64,000 bases of DNA from the NCBI GenBank assembly GCA_038025085.1, contig CM076152.1, positions 37,265,501-37,329,500 on the forward strand, given 5' to 3'. A model generated the notes under the pieces. That model saw only the letters and a list, made by a program, of their open reading frames with translations, was not told the origin of the DNA and searched no databases. Below are positions 24,561 to 36,563 of this stretch, in pieces. A program made the translations under genes and the position numbers. Position 1 is the first letter of the stretch. Every line of letters starts with the position of its first letter. The DNA comes from Tetragonia tetragonoides (lineage: Eukaryota; Streptophyta; Magnoliopsida; Caryophyllales; Aizoaceae).

Positions 24561-26065
24561 TTTATTAGAAGAAATATAATAAACTTTTTTAATCATATCA
24601 ATATGTAAATAAAGTTGAATAATAGGATTAGCAAAGAACAATAATAATATTTTTATCAACAAAAAAAAAAAAATACATTTAACAAAGAAATTACATTTTT
24701 GGTGAATGTATAATATAATTTTTTTTTTGGATGATAAATATAATACTTATGTTACTTATTTCTTATTAAAATAAAATAATACTATTTTTAATTTCTTTTT
24801 AATCACCCATGTATTTATGGCTATTTATTACCTATTTAATGCTTGGTAAGAACTCAATTTTATATATATTGATGATTAGAGTTTTATAATAGTGTGATCA
24901 TATCAAAATTCTAGAAATATCATCCTTTTCTTATAAAGAAATATTTTTTGGAGAAGTCATGGAGGTGAGGGTAGAATAAATTTGTGTGTAGTAATGTATG
25001 AATTATATTATCCATTTATCGATCAAATATACATATTCATACCTACATGGCATGTACATAAAAATTATTTTATGTTTTCTTTTCTTTTCAAACAATGTCA
25101 AGCGTTCATGTTTCCCTACAAGATAATAAAAAGAATTAAGAAGCTTACTGAAAGGGTATTAATTAAGCATTCAAACTCATCACAAGTTACAAAATTTTTA
25201 CAATTCATAACCAATTTCAACATGACTTTATTCTTGAAAAAAGAATAATCACATCTACCAAAAATCTTCAAGTGTTCTTTCTCGACTATGTATTTAACAT
25301 TTTGCCCACGTAATATTCATTCCCATTTATAATGAACTCAAACATATGAAATAATTGATGTATACATGAAATTGTAAAGGAATTTTTTTTTTAAAATTAA
25401 CATCCTCCTACAACATATTTATGAATGTTTATAGTGAACGTTGCCCCCCTATGTCAAGAGGTTAATTAAATTTTAGGGTAATAATCCATACTTATCTGAG
25501 AGGAGGTTGTGAATTCGAGGCCTTCTGATCTCTTTGGATTAGATACTAATCTAGAATGGAATTCTCTTTACTCTTCAATAATTTGATTTGAAAATATTTT
25601 GATTACATTTAATTTTGAATTGATTACAAAGTACATATAGCAAAACTATTTCATGTCATTTTATAACAAATCCATTTCATTATTCTATTTCATGTCATTT
25701 TATAACAAATCAATTTCATTATTCTATTTCAAAATCTTTATATATGGTTCATTACCTTCTTGGCTTCTTATGCAAAAAAATTTAATCAAGACACTGAAAT
25801 AATAATTTGTTTTTGAATGTTTAGCTTCATTTGCCTCAATAAAATACATGTCATCTTTTCCTCCAAAATTCCATGAGCCTAGCTTATAAGTTTAAGATAC
25901 TTGTTTATTGTATGGCGAAACGTATTATTTCGCCATTATCAACTCATTAACTAATTTGAACTATTTTTTTTGGTATGTGGTACTAAGTTATACATTTTCA
26001 GCCCTATAGGTTATAGCTAGCTACTTTAAAAGTTCAAAGATATATTTTTTTATACAAAGTACTTA
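24561..26065. other. gene-free stretch, probably Helitron body and spacer
   Basis: AT-rich, no coding pattern. The first part is probably the body of the Helitron whose end is at 24509. A 36-bp stretch containing TTTCATGTCATTTTATAACA is directly duplicated near 25650-25720. Confidence 0.4.
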
Positions 26066-26305
26066 GGCTTCGTTCTTTTCAGCTGGAAAAAAACTGAACT
26101 GACTTTAATTAATTTTTTATTTTGACTTTTAATCATTTAAAACTCGTCCAAACCTATTCATTATTGCCTCATCTGAAAGTATGTTGTGAATTCTTTCTAA
26201 TGACATATATATCATCATGAATTTATTTTAAAATAAAAAGTTATCAAAATGATAAATATAATTAAACTGAATTAAATTTAAGTAAAATTAAGCTGATTAG
26301 AACAT
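26066..26305. mobile_element. Tourist-like MITE, family 2 (decayed)
   Basis: It begins GGCTTCGTTCTTTTCAGC after TTA and shares the AACTCGTCCAAAC and AAAAAGTTAT blocks with the copy at 35396-35692. The right end is poorly defined. Confidence 0.45.
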
Positions 26306-26400
26306 AGTCGTAGTTTCATATAAATTCATCATGTAATAGAATTTACTCCGTACCCCAATGATTCTCTAGCTAGTTACTTAGTTTGGGCAATGTTTGGATA

Positions 26401-26630
26401 TGAAAAGATATTGTTTTTTTTTTTTTTTTGGTTCACGACTAAGGGTATCCACCGTCGACCACAGTGACTATCCTCCCGCTGGCTTGTTGGCACCTCAAAA
26501 GGTGGGACAGCTGGCCAATGAATTTTAAAACTACTTCATGCCAAGGCGAGATTCGAACTCTCAACCTTGGTTAAGGATAGATGAGTCCTTACCACTCAAC
26601 CACACCTCATTGGTTTGAAAAGATATTGTT
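26401..26630 (-). mobile_element. tRNA-derived SINE, family A, with 15-bp target duplication
   Basis: On the minus strand it has a tRNA-like head with A-box-like GTGGTTGAGTGGTAAGGACTC and B-box-like GAGTTCGAATCTC, then a unique body, then a long polyA (T-run at 26416-26429 on the plus strand). It is flanked by a perfect 15-bp duplication, TGAAAAGATATTGTT, at 26401-26415 and 26616-26630. It is not a functional tRNA gene. Another copy is at 62007-62209 and a decayed one near 30560-30745. Confidence 0.9.
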
Positions 26631-27210
26631 CTAATATAGGGAAATGAGCTGTCTCTTCATTCCCTTTTGGTTCATTTCTTTTCATGAGTTACCTCCATAG
26701 ACCTTTTGTGGGAGAAATTAAGTACTAGTACCTAATTGATTAGCTTTTTGGTTTATTAATAAGAGTATATTTGCTTTTAAGCCTTTTGTGGGTACAAATT
26801 GATTGGTTTGTCTTGCATGAATGTAACATTGAAATGCGACCACAAGAAAATATTATTATATTTTACAATATGATATTTATTATATTATTATTATTTTTTG
26901 ATCCCCCTCCCTTGCTTTTGCTTTCTTCAACCTTGCCTTTGTTTGGGGAGCTCTGCTTATTACTTTCTTCAAGTTTATAGCCTGACAGTTAAAACCCTAG
27001 CTAGTTCACTAAATGCTCCTAGGATTGGTCTGTTGCAATTTGTAGTATAATTCTTTTGGCCTTCTGTCTCTGATCTATATGATACATTATCTTTAGTTCA
27101 CACTATATTATTATTTGCAATAGACACAATAATTAGAAGGAACAAAAAATGCTGTATTTATACTAGATACATAAACTATGTATGTGTCTCTGGTCTTAAC
27201 TGGCATCTTT
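26631..27210. other. gene-free spacer
   Basis: AT-rich spacer without recognisable features. Confidence 0.5.
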
Positions 27211-27221
27211 AAAAAAACCAA

Positions 27222-27445
27222 CAAGGCTGGTGGTCTAGTGGTTTCAAACTTATTCTCAAGTGGTTTGATAAGGAAAGATCATGGGTTCGAATCCCCATTT
27301 TCCTCCATGTCTTGTGTTTGCTGGCTTCTAGTAACTATACTAGCCCCTTGTTGGTCGTGCTACGTTGACGGAGCCAGTGCTTGCGCTGGTTGTTCAGCTA
27401 GTCTGATATGTTCGCTATTGAACACGAAAGTCCGAACATAACGTA
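27222..27445 (+). mobile_element. probable tRNA-derived SINE, different family
   Basis: The head contains A-box-like TGGTCTAGTGGTTT and B-box GGGTTCGAATCCC about 60 bp apart, the spacing of a tRNA-related promoter. The downstream body is unrelated to a tRNA and includes GCTACGTTGACGGAGCC and a partial reverse repeat GAACATAACGTAGC. No polyA or clear target duplication was found, so the ends are approximate. Confidence 0.5.
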
Positions 27446-30243
27446 GCAGGGGGTGCCTTGATCGTCATTCACTTGCATCCTCCATTTGATTACCGGAAAT
27501 AAAATGGCAGCTTTAAAAGGAAATAATGGTTGCATCACAGATTATGTTGTTATTTAATATAGTTGTATACTTGTATCACAAAAACTTGTTTGAGACGGTT
27601 TTATTGTAAATTTTGGTATGATAACGGATGTCACTTTTTAGTAAAACAAGGGTCGATGTTCATAATAAGTGACCCCTCCAATTCTTTGAGTTGGTCTCAG
27701 TGATCACACAAGACTTACTCTTGTTGTATTACTTATGTATTGTTTAATTAGAATAATTCTGACACTGAGGTTTGGACACAAGATTTCCAACGTACCAAGT
27801 TGAAGCTTGGTTGCTTGCCGTTTTCCCCTTGGGAAATAATACAGTGTTGTATGTACTAACAAAACGTGATAAGAATCATATTTTGCTTTGCCTTTAGTCA
27901 TGTCACAGTACAAGCATATTTTGGTGATTTTTCAAGATAAATAGTACAATAATATGCCAATAATGCCATGACCCCTAACCGAAATTTTATAGCAATCTAT
28001 AACTTTCTTTTGTATTGCTAATTTAAGTAATGTGTATCTCCAAACTCCTAGAATGTGCGTGTTCAATCGCCATCAGTAGTGAGATTATATATTCTTCTTG
28101 AAGGTTTAAGATGTTATAAGCGGACTATTTACTTCTTCTTATAATCACCCTATGCAATTACTGCAATCGGGGCAGATCTATCGAATCCCGTGAGATATAA
28201 AGAGGAAGAAGTGAGAAAGAGAAAAAAAGAGTAGGGGATCATGTGAGCTCTCATACTATGACTTGACCTTATACAATTTTTTCTGCTTAAATCTAACTGC
28301 ACATGCACACATTCTTTCAAATCGCTGTTTGATATGTCTCCTCAAATAAAGTGCATTAATAATGAAGAAATAAAAAGATTAGATCGATGAAATCATGATA
28401 TTACTCAATAGTAGTTATATCCGTTAATCTAAACGAGAATCTAGGGAATTATAATTAAAGTATTAGTCATTCAATTTATTGTTTTAATTGATCAAGATCG
28501 TCACTCTAATAGTATTTTTCTAGCACTCCTAAACCAACACCAATACACCATAGTAGTTGTAATAAACTAATAATAAACTAGTTTACATAATGATTGGGAT
28601 TATGATATAACGGTAAAATGTCAGTTGCCCTTTGGTAAAGTCACCGAAAAAGAATGATCATATTATACAACATTTTGTACAAGATCGATATTTGTCCACG
28701 TCGTAGTGTTGAACAAAAAATAAACAAGTGGGAGAGTTTTATATGTAACGCCTTCGTGTATTCATTAGAAAAACTTAGCAGATGGATTATTATATTTTGA
28801 AAGGTTGCAATAATCTTTTATATTATAAAAGGGAGAAAAAGCATACATGTTGCAATTGAATCCTACAAATCCAGATCTTTCATTGTCTCCAAAAGAGCAA
28901 TGTTCTCCATCAATTTCTTTTTGAGGTTTTTTTTTGTTCTCAAGGAGATGCCGACATTGATTTCTTAGTTAGTAAAGAATGGTGAGCCTCACAGACACTG
29001 AGGTGGTGAGTCAATATGAAATCGCCTTTAAACGAGCTTGAAGGGTTTTCACTACTTTGGAGTGGAAATATTAAGACTTAAGAAGGGGTAAGAGAGAGTG
29101 AGAAATTATAAATTTGTGGAAAATATTGGTAAATTATTAGGAAAAATTTTTGGTTGCAGGGGAAGAACCCCCTTCTAGTACCCCTTATGTCTGCCTGTTT
29201 TGGGTAGGGTCATTTCGGGCTCGACCAATTACGGGTTATTTTTGGGAAATATTCATATTTCTAGTTCATTTTCCCGGATTTTAATGAGTTCAATTTGAAA
29301 AATTTGTGTCATGATCCTGAAAAAATGGATTGTGCAGAATTCTTGAACAATATGAGCTTTTAACAGCTCTATGCGCAGGTACGGTTCAGCAACCAACTTT
29401 TAGATTTCTAAGAACAAACAGTTATATAGAGAATGATGTTAGTGTCATGCTTTAGAGGCGATGTGAGCAGTGACGGATGTATTCATCAAGTTATGGATTC
29501 TATTGAATCCATTTGGCTGGATTTTCTATAAAAAAATTCTATAAAATACATTTTTTCCTACCATATTTAAGATTTGTTCTATATACATTAAAAGAGGATG
29601 ATTTCACTTAAACTGAATATGTGAGACTTTCGGCTACATATGTCTACTGAGAAGCAAATTAAGTGTGCTTATGTAAGCTGCAAATAATTAGTGTGATGCT
29701 TGACAAGCAAAAAATAATAATAATTAGTGTGATGCTTATGTAAGCTATTAATTGGGCGTTATTTTAATCCCTTGGAAGAGCACCAGTACTGGTTGTTTAG
29801 TGGCACATCCTGACATACATTATTTGCTCAAGTAAAGTCAGCGGATGAGATTTGTATCAAGATTCCCCCATCAATTCTCATGATCTTCCTCTCCCTTTCA
29901 GCCAAAAGAAAACGTCTTAAGATTTTACTTTGGCATCTTAATTGACATTTGTTTGTCAATACCCAGTACAACAAATTGAAAAAAAAATAACAATAAAAAC
30001 AAAATAACAAGATACATTGTTTCTACCTGTAAGTAAGATTGACAATTCTGTTCTTTGAAATGTTTTACGGAAATTTCATAGGGTATTCTTAAAGTTTGCA
30101 CTTTTGAATGGATATCCACTTTTTTTTAAACTTTGCACGAAAATCTAAAGTTCAAAATTTCTACACCCCGTATACAAAATCAGGAACGAAATACCATCAA
30201 GTTGGTCAATTATGAATAGTGAAATGACAATTTTGCCCCTATA
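27446..30243. other. long gene-free stretch
   Basis: No gene is supported on either strand. Near 27580-27710 there is a repeat fragment with the phrases CTTGTTTGAGACGGTTTTATTG and AATAAGTGACCC, related to fragments near 32430-32590 and 35100-35225. Near 29465 GCAGTGACGGATG resembles one end of a hAT MITE but no partner end was found. Confidence 0.5.
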
Positions 30244-30340
30244 TAAGGCGGCCCATGAGGTCACTTCAAAAATAACGTCATACTGATATCATTCTTGTTT
30301 TATAAAGGTGACCTCACGTTAAAGCGGTCTCATAACTCAT
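30244..30340. mobile_element. short hairpin MITE, GCCGCCTCATACGA family
   Basis: Ends AAGGCGGCCCATGAGG and AAAGCGGTCTCATAACT around a centre with AACGTCATACTG, the same plan as the copies at 10390, 38929 and 61567. Diverged. Confidence 0.4.
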
Positions 30341-30559
30341 AAGTTACGTACTATTATGGGTTAACATCATGAAACTCGATTATATTGGGGAATTTCATAC
30401 AAAAAACTGGAAAAAAAGCTTCCTTTTGAAATCGCAAGGAATCCCCCTCTAAATCTCTTATATTTTTATAAGTTCATTCATCTCACGAAAACAAAAAAAA
30501 AAAAAACAAAAAACAAGTAAAAAAGAAAACATTATTCATTTCATTCTGAGTATTATTAT

Positions 30560-30745
30560 TTTTTTTTTGTTTCACAATCTAGGGTATTCATGATCGACTA
30601 AAATGATTATTTTTCCGCGTTGGCTTGTAGGCACCTTAAAGGATGGGAAATCTGGCCAAGAAATTTGAAGGATAAAGTTATTCCATACCCAAGACGAAAT
30701 TCAAACCCTCAACCTAATCCCAACCAGTCAACTACACCTACAGTA
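30560..30745 (-). mobile_element. SINE family A, decayed copy
   Basis: This follows the 26401-26630 SINE block by block: TTTCACAATCTAGGGTATTC corresponds to the tail end, GCGTTGGCTTGTAGGCACCT to the body and ACGAAATTCAAACCCTCAACC to the B-box region. It has many substitutions and no clear target duplication. Confidence 0.6.
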
Positions 30746-31010
30746 CTTAGTTTCATCCCGATGGTCACTTCCTCACTGGACTGAAGCTCCAGCTTCTTTA
30801 ATTGGGCTTTACAATATACGGAGTAGTGAATTTCCTGAGTATAAGCCCACTAACTCCATCATCGAAGAAACCAGAGTACAAGCCCACTGTAGTCCGAAAA
30901 GTTGATTACTGGGCTACTGGCTTACTGGTCTCTGTTAGAATGCAGTCCACTACAAAAACAGCTCAAGTTTGTGTTGTGAAGCCATTTGTGGATTGACAGT
31001 CCGATTGGCA
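30746..31010. other. gene-free spacer
   Basis: Spacer with a short plus-strand frame at 30802-30996 that has no recognisable domain; not called. Confidence 0.4.
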
Positions 31011-31199
31011 CTAGAAACCAGTGGCAGATTTAGAAATTACTCGGTAGTTCTGGTAGAGTCACTCCCATATAAGATATGGACAAATCTTAAATTTTGTATG
31101 AAAAAATTGATTTTATGAAAGAGTTTTTCAAAAAAAAGATCTACCATGTGGGTTCCAAGAAATCCATTCCTAAGGCATGGATCCGCTATGGCTAGAAAC
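31011..31199. mobile_element. hAT-type MITE with perfect 8-bp target duplication
   Basis: The element (31019-31191, 173 bp) begins CAGTGGCAGAT and, from the other strand, CCATAGCGGAT. It is flanked on both sides by CTAGAAAC, a perfect 8-bp duplication. The 8-bp duplication and the CA-start inverted ends are hallmarks of hAT elements. It is non-coding. Confidence 0.85.
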
Positions 31200-31932
31200 G
31201 TCAAAATTTCATAATAAAGACAGAAAATTATTTTAGGAGTACGTAAACAATTTTGAATGAACTTGATCCATAGTGGAATAAAGGACCAAACTTATTAAAT
31301 ATATTCCCTATATCTCTAAAATATTTGCGCGCGATTTCTTGATTCATGGTGAACCAAGTGCATACAAGACGGGTTGAAGAGTTTTATTCTGACTTTATAT
31401 AGTCGCAACCCCCTCGTAATAATGATAGTGTTAATGTGTTATCTTGTAAGTGTGAAGTTTACAGGCCCAAAACTAACAACCATCCATCCAATCCCAAAAC
31501 AAGATCTAGTATGGCCTTCAATATATTGAGGCAAGCTGTGTCAATACTAGACAATTCTTATTGCCTAGATTACATAAAAATTTTGTTTGACCTTCCTTCA
31601 TTTTGCAAGCCCAAACACAACATAATCGAGTAGCAGAAAACTCATTGGTTTAGACTAATCTCCCGTTGTTCCAATTTATTTGTCTCCTTCATAACTTGTA
31701 CTCAGATGAGACGAGGGAAACCACATGTTCAGCCTTAACTCAATGGTTAGAACTAACCTTGTTCATTATGGTCGGCCCCGAAGGGATTCAATGCTCCCAA
31801 CAAGCATTTTCTCGATTTAAAAAAATCAATTCATGGATTTTATTTAAAAGATGAGAGTGGTGAACCACTCACACTAATCATCTATAAACAATATACTAAG
31901 TACTCTCTCTATTTTCCCTAAAAAAAAAAAGG
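31200..31932. other. gene-free spacer
   Basis: No convincing gene or repeat. The short frames at 31436-31633 and 31666-31854 lack recognisable domains. Confidence 0.4.
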
Positions 31933-32178
31933 TACTTCCTCCGTTTCAGATAAATGTATATATATTGTTGTTTTGCACTAATTTCAAGGTAAGGTAAGAG
32001 ATTTAACTTTCCAATATTATCCTTGTTTTTTTGGGAATAAAGGGAGGTGAGATCAGTTGGTGAGTCTAATAATATGTGGGTAAAGGTTATTAAAACTATT
32101 TGCTCTATGAATAATGTATATATTTATCTGAAACAAAAAAAGTAGCAATGCATACATTTATCTGAAACGGAGGGAGTA
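31933..32178. mobile_element. Stowaway MITE
   Basis: Inverted ends CTTCCTCCGTTTCAGATAAA and TTTATCTGAAACGGAGGGAG are near perfect and begin with the CTCCCTCCGT-type Stowaway terminus, flanked by TA on both sides (Tc1/mariner target site). About 242 bp, non-coding. Confidence 0.88.
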
Positions 32179-32201
32179 ATATGATTACTTCTATGAGTAA
32201 G

Positions 32202-32436
32202 GCCCTGTTCTCGTCAACGGAATGATGCGGGACGGTGAGGAACATAACGGAACGAAAATTGCAGCGTGGTGCGTAATAGAAATTGCAGCGCGGGACGGAA
32301 TGGAATAATAAATATAACTTGTGTGGTACGGAACGGAACGAAAATTACGGTGCGGTGCGGAACAGAACGGAAATTGCGGTGCGATGCGGAACGGAATGGA
32401 ATGCAGCATAGAAACGACGAAAAGAATAGGGCATAA
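32202..32436. mobile_element. MITE with GGAACGGAAC interior
   Basis: The ends GGCCCTGTTCTCGTC and GACGAAAAGAATAGGGC form an imperfect inverted repeat around a GGAACGGAACG-rich interior. An inverted relative sits at 34462-34650. No clear target duplication was found, so the superfamily is uncertain. Confidence 0.5.
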
Positions 32437-32559
32437 GTCTTGTGTGAGACCTACTCACAGAAAAATAGGATCACTATTAGCAATGTAGACTGTATTGAGG
32501 TCACTTATTATGAGTCGTGACCCTTATTTCACTATAAACTGACCCTCATCTCATCAAAT

Positions 32560-33345
32560 ACGCAAAGATCTTTTTAAACAAGTTTTTGTGATACTTGTTT
32601 CTAATTTACTAGTTTCCAGGTTTTGTATTTGACACCTAATATTAGGGGTGTTTGGATATTGGCTTTGTGGGATGACTTTTAACAAAATTGGATGTTTGAT
32701 CAGTCTATCATCTAATATTGGTATTTGGTTGTTAGCTTGTGGGATTGGCTTTCGGGTTTCAACAAGCCAACTTTTAAAAAGCCAAGGAGGGTAGCTTATG
32801 GGTATTGGCTGATGTCATTAATGTAGTCCAATGTCAAGATAGTACAAGACTTGCAATTATTTACTTCTATGCCATCAAATTCCTCTATCACATGAATGTG
32901 CTTATAGCTTGTGAGATTGGCATTTTGGTTCAAACAAGCCAATTTTTATATACGCAAATATATTTTTAAACAAGTTTTTGTGATATTTGATACTAATTTA
33001 CCAGTTTCCAGGTTTTGTATTTGGCACCTTAATATTGGGGGTGTTTGGATATTGCCTTGTGGGGTGACTTTTAACAAAATTGGATGTTTGACCAGTCTAT
33101 CATTCAATATTGGTGTTTGGTTGTTAGTTTGTGAGATTGACTTTTGGGTTCCAACAAGCCAACTTTTAAAAAGCCAAGAAGGGTAGCTTATTAGTATTGG
33201 CTGATGGCGTTAATGTAGTCTAATGACAAGATAGTCTAAGACTTGCAATTATTTACTTCTATGCCATCAAATTCCTCTATCATATGAATGTCCTTATAGG
33301 TCAGTTTACACATTACAAGCTAATGTTACCAGCCAATGTTACCAA
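32560..33345. repeat. 392-bp tandem duplication
   Basis: The stretch starting AAACAAGTTTTTGTGATA at 32576 recurs at 32968. The following blocks (TTTCCAGGTTTTGTATTTG, GGTGTTTGGATATTG, GACTTGCAATTATTTACTTC) recur in the same order, with moderate divergence. Near 33450 CCAATTGCCAAACAGGGCC resembles the inverse of the GGTGTTTGG motif, so the unit may derive from a MITE. No ORF is common to both copies. Confidence 0.7.
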
Positions 33346-34461
33346 ACATCTCTTTCTAGACATTCAATGTTACCAGTCAGTCAAATCGGCTAACAATATC
33401 AGTTATCAATCACTAGCCACCAACCAACCCAACAACTAATGTCACCAACCAATTGCCAAACAGGGCCATTATTAAATAGATTTGACGTTGTCAGCTTGTC
33501 ACACATCCGTGTGAGTGTGAATCATGCAACTAAGTTAACTATACACCTTGTGTATATTACACCCCTTTGTCCCCTTTTTTTTTTTGTGTCTATCTCTCTC
33601 ATTTTCCCTTTTTCCCCCCTTTTCATCATATCTATATTACCTTCCTGAAATCCAAAGAAGCAAATGGCAAATTTGTCCGTCCACTCACATAAGACAAGAA
33701 GGTGTATTATACACAAAATGTATGGGTAGTCCTTTCCGTGAATCATGTGATGCTATTCAAAGTAATTACTTGTAAAATAGCTTCATGGATCATGACACTC
33801 AAGCGGATCAAATCAGTTCAAAAATCAAAGGTCGTCATCACCAAGATGTGCTTCTCCTTTTTTATGGCAATATAATCATCATAATAAGCTAACAAAAGGA
33901 CAAGTACCATCGATGTCATTATTTAATTTTGTGAAATTAATTTACCCAGTTTATATCTATTTATTTAAAATCTAATCAAATTCAGTAGAATAAATAAAAT
34001 TCAATAAATATTAGTAAAATAAACAAACTTTAACAAACAAACAATTAATTTATGAAAATTATTTGAATCAACAAATTTTAAACAAAACTAAACTAAGTTC
34101 AAAATCTTTCAAAAAAAATTCAATAAAGTAAATAAAATTTAACAAAGATTAAAATATTTCAACATAAATTAGTAGAACCAACAAATCTCGACAAAATTCA
34201 GTGAAATCAAAAATTATTCGGAAAAATAACTATTCGATAATAAATATTAATGAATCTATGTTATAGAGAAAAGAGGGTATTAGTACATTACATTTTTAAC
34301 AGTCTTATTCCTTAACATTCACCTTCACATGATTGTGAGGTAAAGTTACATGTTGAAGGATAAAAATTATTGAAAATAGCACATGTAAAACTGTAAAGGT
34401 AAATTTTATTTGGTTGCAACTTGCAAACAAATTTTAAACCCAAGGGTTAAACATGCACTAA
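33346..34461. other. gene-free spacer
   Basis: AT-rich. Near 33950-34240 many AAATTCAACAAA fragments form a loose simple repeat. No gene. Confidence 0.5.
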
Positions 34462-34650
34462 GACTCTGTTTTTTTCGTCGTTTCCATGCTGCATTCCGTT
34501 CCGTTTCATTTCAATCCGTTCCGTTCCGTTTCGCGCCGCGCCGTTTCGCATTCTGTACTTCATTTTGTCTCACATTTTTTTGAATTATCCGCGTAGCGCC
34601 ATTCCGTTCCGTTCCTCACCATCCCACACCATTCCGTTGAAGAGAACATC
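34462..34650. mobile_element. MITE with GGAACGGAAC interior, inverted copy
   Basis: Starts TTTTTTTCGTCGTTTCCATGCTGC and ends CATTCCGTTGAAGAGAACA, the mirror arrangement of the element at 32202-32436. Confidence 0.5.
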
Positions 34651-35395
34651 ACCTTAACTCTTAAAAACATGACAATGGTCTACTACTATTGACTAGGCAA
34701 CTACAAGTCTACAACATGCAATAGGTTTTTAGTAAAGGTACTCCATATATCTTGGCGCCTTTGGTGGTTAGGCTTAACTGCTCAAGTCGCAATCAAGGCA
34801 AAACTCCAAATAATATTGATCATGCTTACATGTTGCCACATAAGCATCCAAACTCAACCCGTCTTTTTCTGTTTATAATATGTATATAGCCTATTAATTT
34901 ATACTTATGTTTTTATCACGTAATCACTCAACTTAAGTTTGCATAGGCCATCTCGTGTATATATCCGCTATTTTTTGCGGTTTTTTTTTTCTTCTGGATA
35001 AATAAAATGAGCTAATTTGTACCAATATATAAGACTTATTGAATAAAGAATCATTTATGTTCTCTGTACGCCTTTTGCAAAACTTTTATAATACTGTTTT
35101 TCCATAATTTTTGATAAAATAGGAGTTATTATTCAATGAAATAAGAGTCACTGTTCATTATAAGTGACTCCTATATTTCTAAATAGTGACCCATTTTCAT
35201 GTGAATTGGTCTCACGAAACTTGTTATACTCCTTTTCCTTTAAAAAAGAAGAAAAATACTCTTTATACTCCAACTTTAAAATAATCATACAAATAGTACA
35301 ACCCTAGGATCTGCATTGAAAAACATAATATTTCTTTTCCTTTATGAAAGACAAACTACTAAGACCGTCTCAAATAAGTTTTTGTGAACTACTAA
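34651..35395. other. gene-free spacer
   Basis: No gene. A repeat fragment containing AATAAGAGTCACTGTTCATT occurs near 35110-35220. Confidence 0.45.
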
Positions 35396-35692
35396 GGCTC
35401 CGTTTGATTCACCTGGATAAAAATGATCTAAACTGAACTAAACTGAACTAAACTGAATTGAACTTAATTGATTTTTTGAACTTAACCGTTAACCATTTAA
35501 AATTCGTCCAAACATAGTCAATATTGGACTCATTTGGAAGTATGCTTTGAGATCTTTCCGATGAAATAATTTTCATCATAAAATTATTTCGGAATAAAAA
35601 GTTATATGAGTAATAAAGTTACACATGAACTGAACTGAATTAAAATGAACTGAACTGAATTTAAGTAAAATTAAATTCAATCAAAAAGAGCC
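35396..35692. mobile_element. Tourist-like MITE, family 2 (best copy)
   Basis: GGCTCCGTTTGATTC at the left and AATCAAAAAGAGCC at the right form an imperfect inverted repeat, with TAA on both sides. The interior has GAACTGAACTAAACTG motifs and the CGTCCAAACATAG block. Non-coding. Confidence 0.75.
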
Positions 35693-35990
35693 TAAATATG
35701 TTTGTGTATTACGTTAATAACTACTTTTTCTCTTTAGCTCCCTCTAACTAACCTACGAATATCATTTTTCTTTAGTGTCTACATTATCATTTTTATATAG
35801 TGTTGTTGTTGTTAGTAACATTTTTCAGTCTAATCGGTCAAAAAAAGACATTATTTAGTTTAAGGCAATGCTCGTTTGTTACTTGTTCTGCTGTTATTCC
35901 TTTTTTTATAAGATCACAAGCGACAGCCTGACAGGTAAGGTCAACCAGTGAGACTCAAACACGTGTGTCTAGATTATTATCAACAAAAGA

Positions 35991-36563
35991 TATTTTTTGT
36001 CTTATATATCAAATTGTGTTCAATTCAGTTGTGTCCAGTCAGTTTAGTAGTATCCAGTTTAGTAATATTGAATTTCGTTCAGTTCTAATAAGTTCAGCTC
36101 TAACAAACGCACTCTAAATTTCCAAACTCAAAATAGAGGACATGGAGGGCAAGGGAAAGAACAAAACATAGAGGGAGAAATGACTATTGGAAGGCGTAAA
36201 AGGATGAGGGGGTGCTAATGGAAATATCTAGACCCAATGGTGATTTGGTATCCTGAGTGTGCAAGAAAGCAACCATTCAACGATGTGGACCTAATTATTA
36301 GTCAAGTTTCTACAAACGTCACGCACAACTGCACCCTTGTATATCATGATTCATGAGTTATAACTGGCGATTAAATACTCCATTCGTTCTAAGTTTATCT
36401 ATATATTGGACTTTTTACGGTTTTCAATATACTATTTTGATCATGAATATTTATGATTTCATAATTATATAACTTATAATAAGATGACATTTTAAAATAT
36501 TATTTATAATGAATCTAGCAATACTATTTTCACATTGTAAAACTTTGTAACTTTTCACAAATA
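35991..36563. repeat. 573-bp direct repeat, left copy
   Basis: The segment matches 40190-40762 over its full length with only about 13 substitutions and no indels, about 98% identity by eye. Its left edge lies inside what is a complete Tourist-like MITE in the right copy, and its right edge inside what is a complete Stowaway MITE there. The right copy is therefore the source and this is a derived insertion. It lies 1.4 kb upstream of the CYSTM gene. Confidence 0.9.

Noticed and set aside
26550..26615. tRNA gene on the minus strand
   Set aside because: It has A- and B-box-like sequence but no tRNA fold, has a SINE body with polyA tail, and is flanked by a target duplication.
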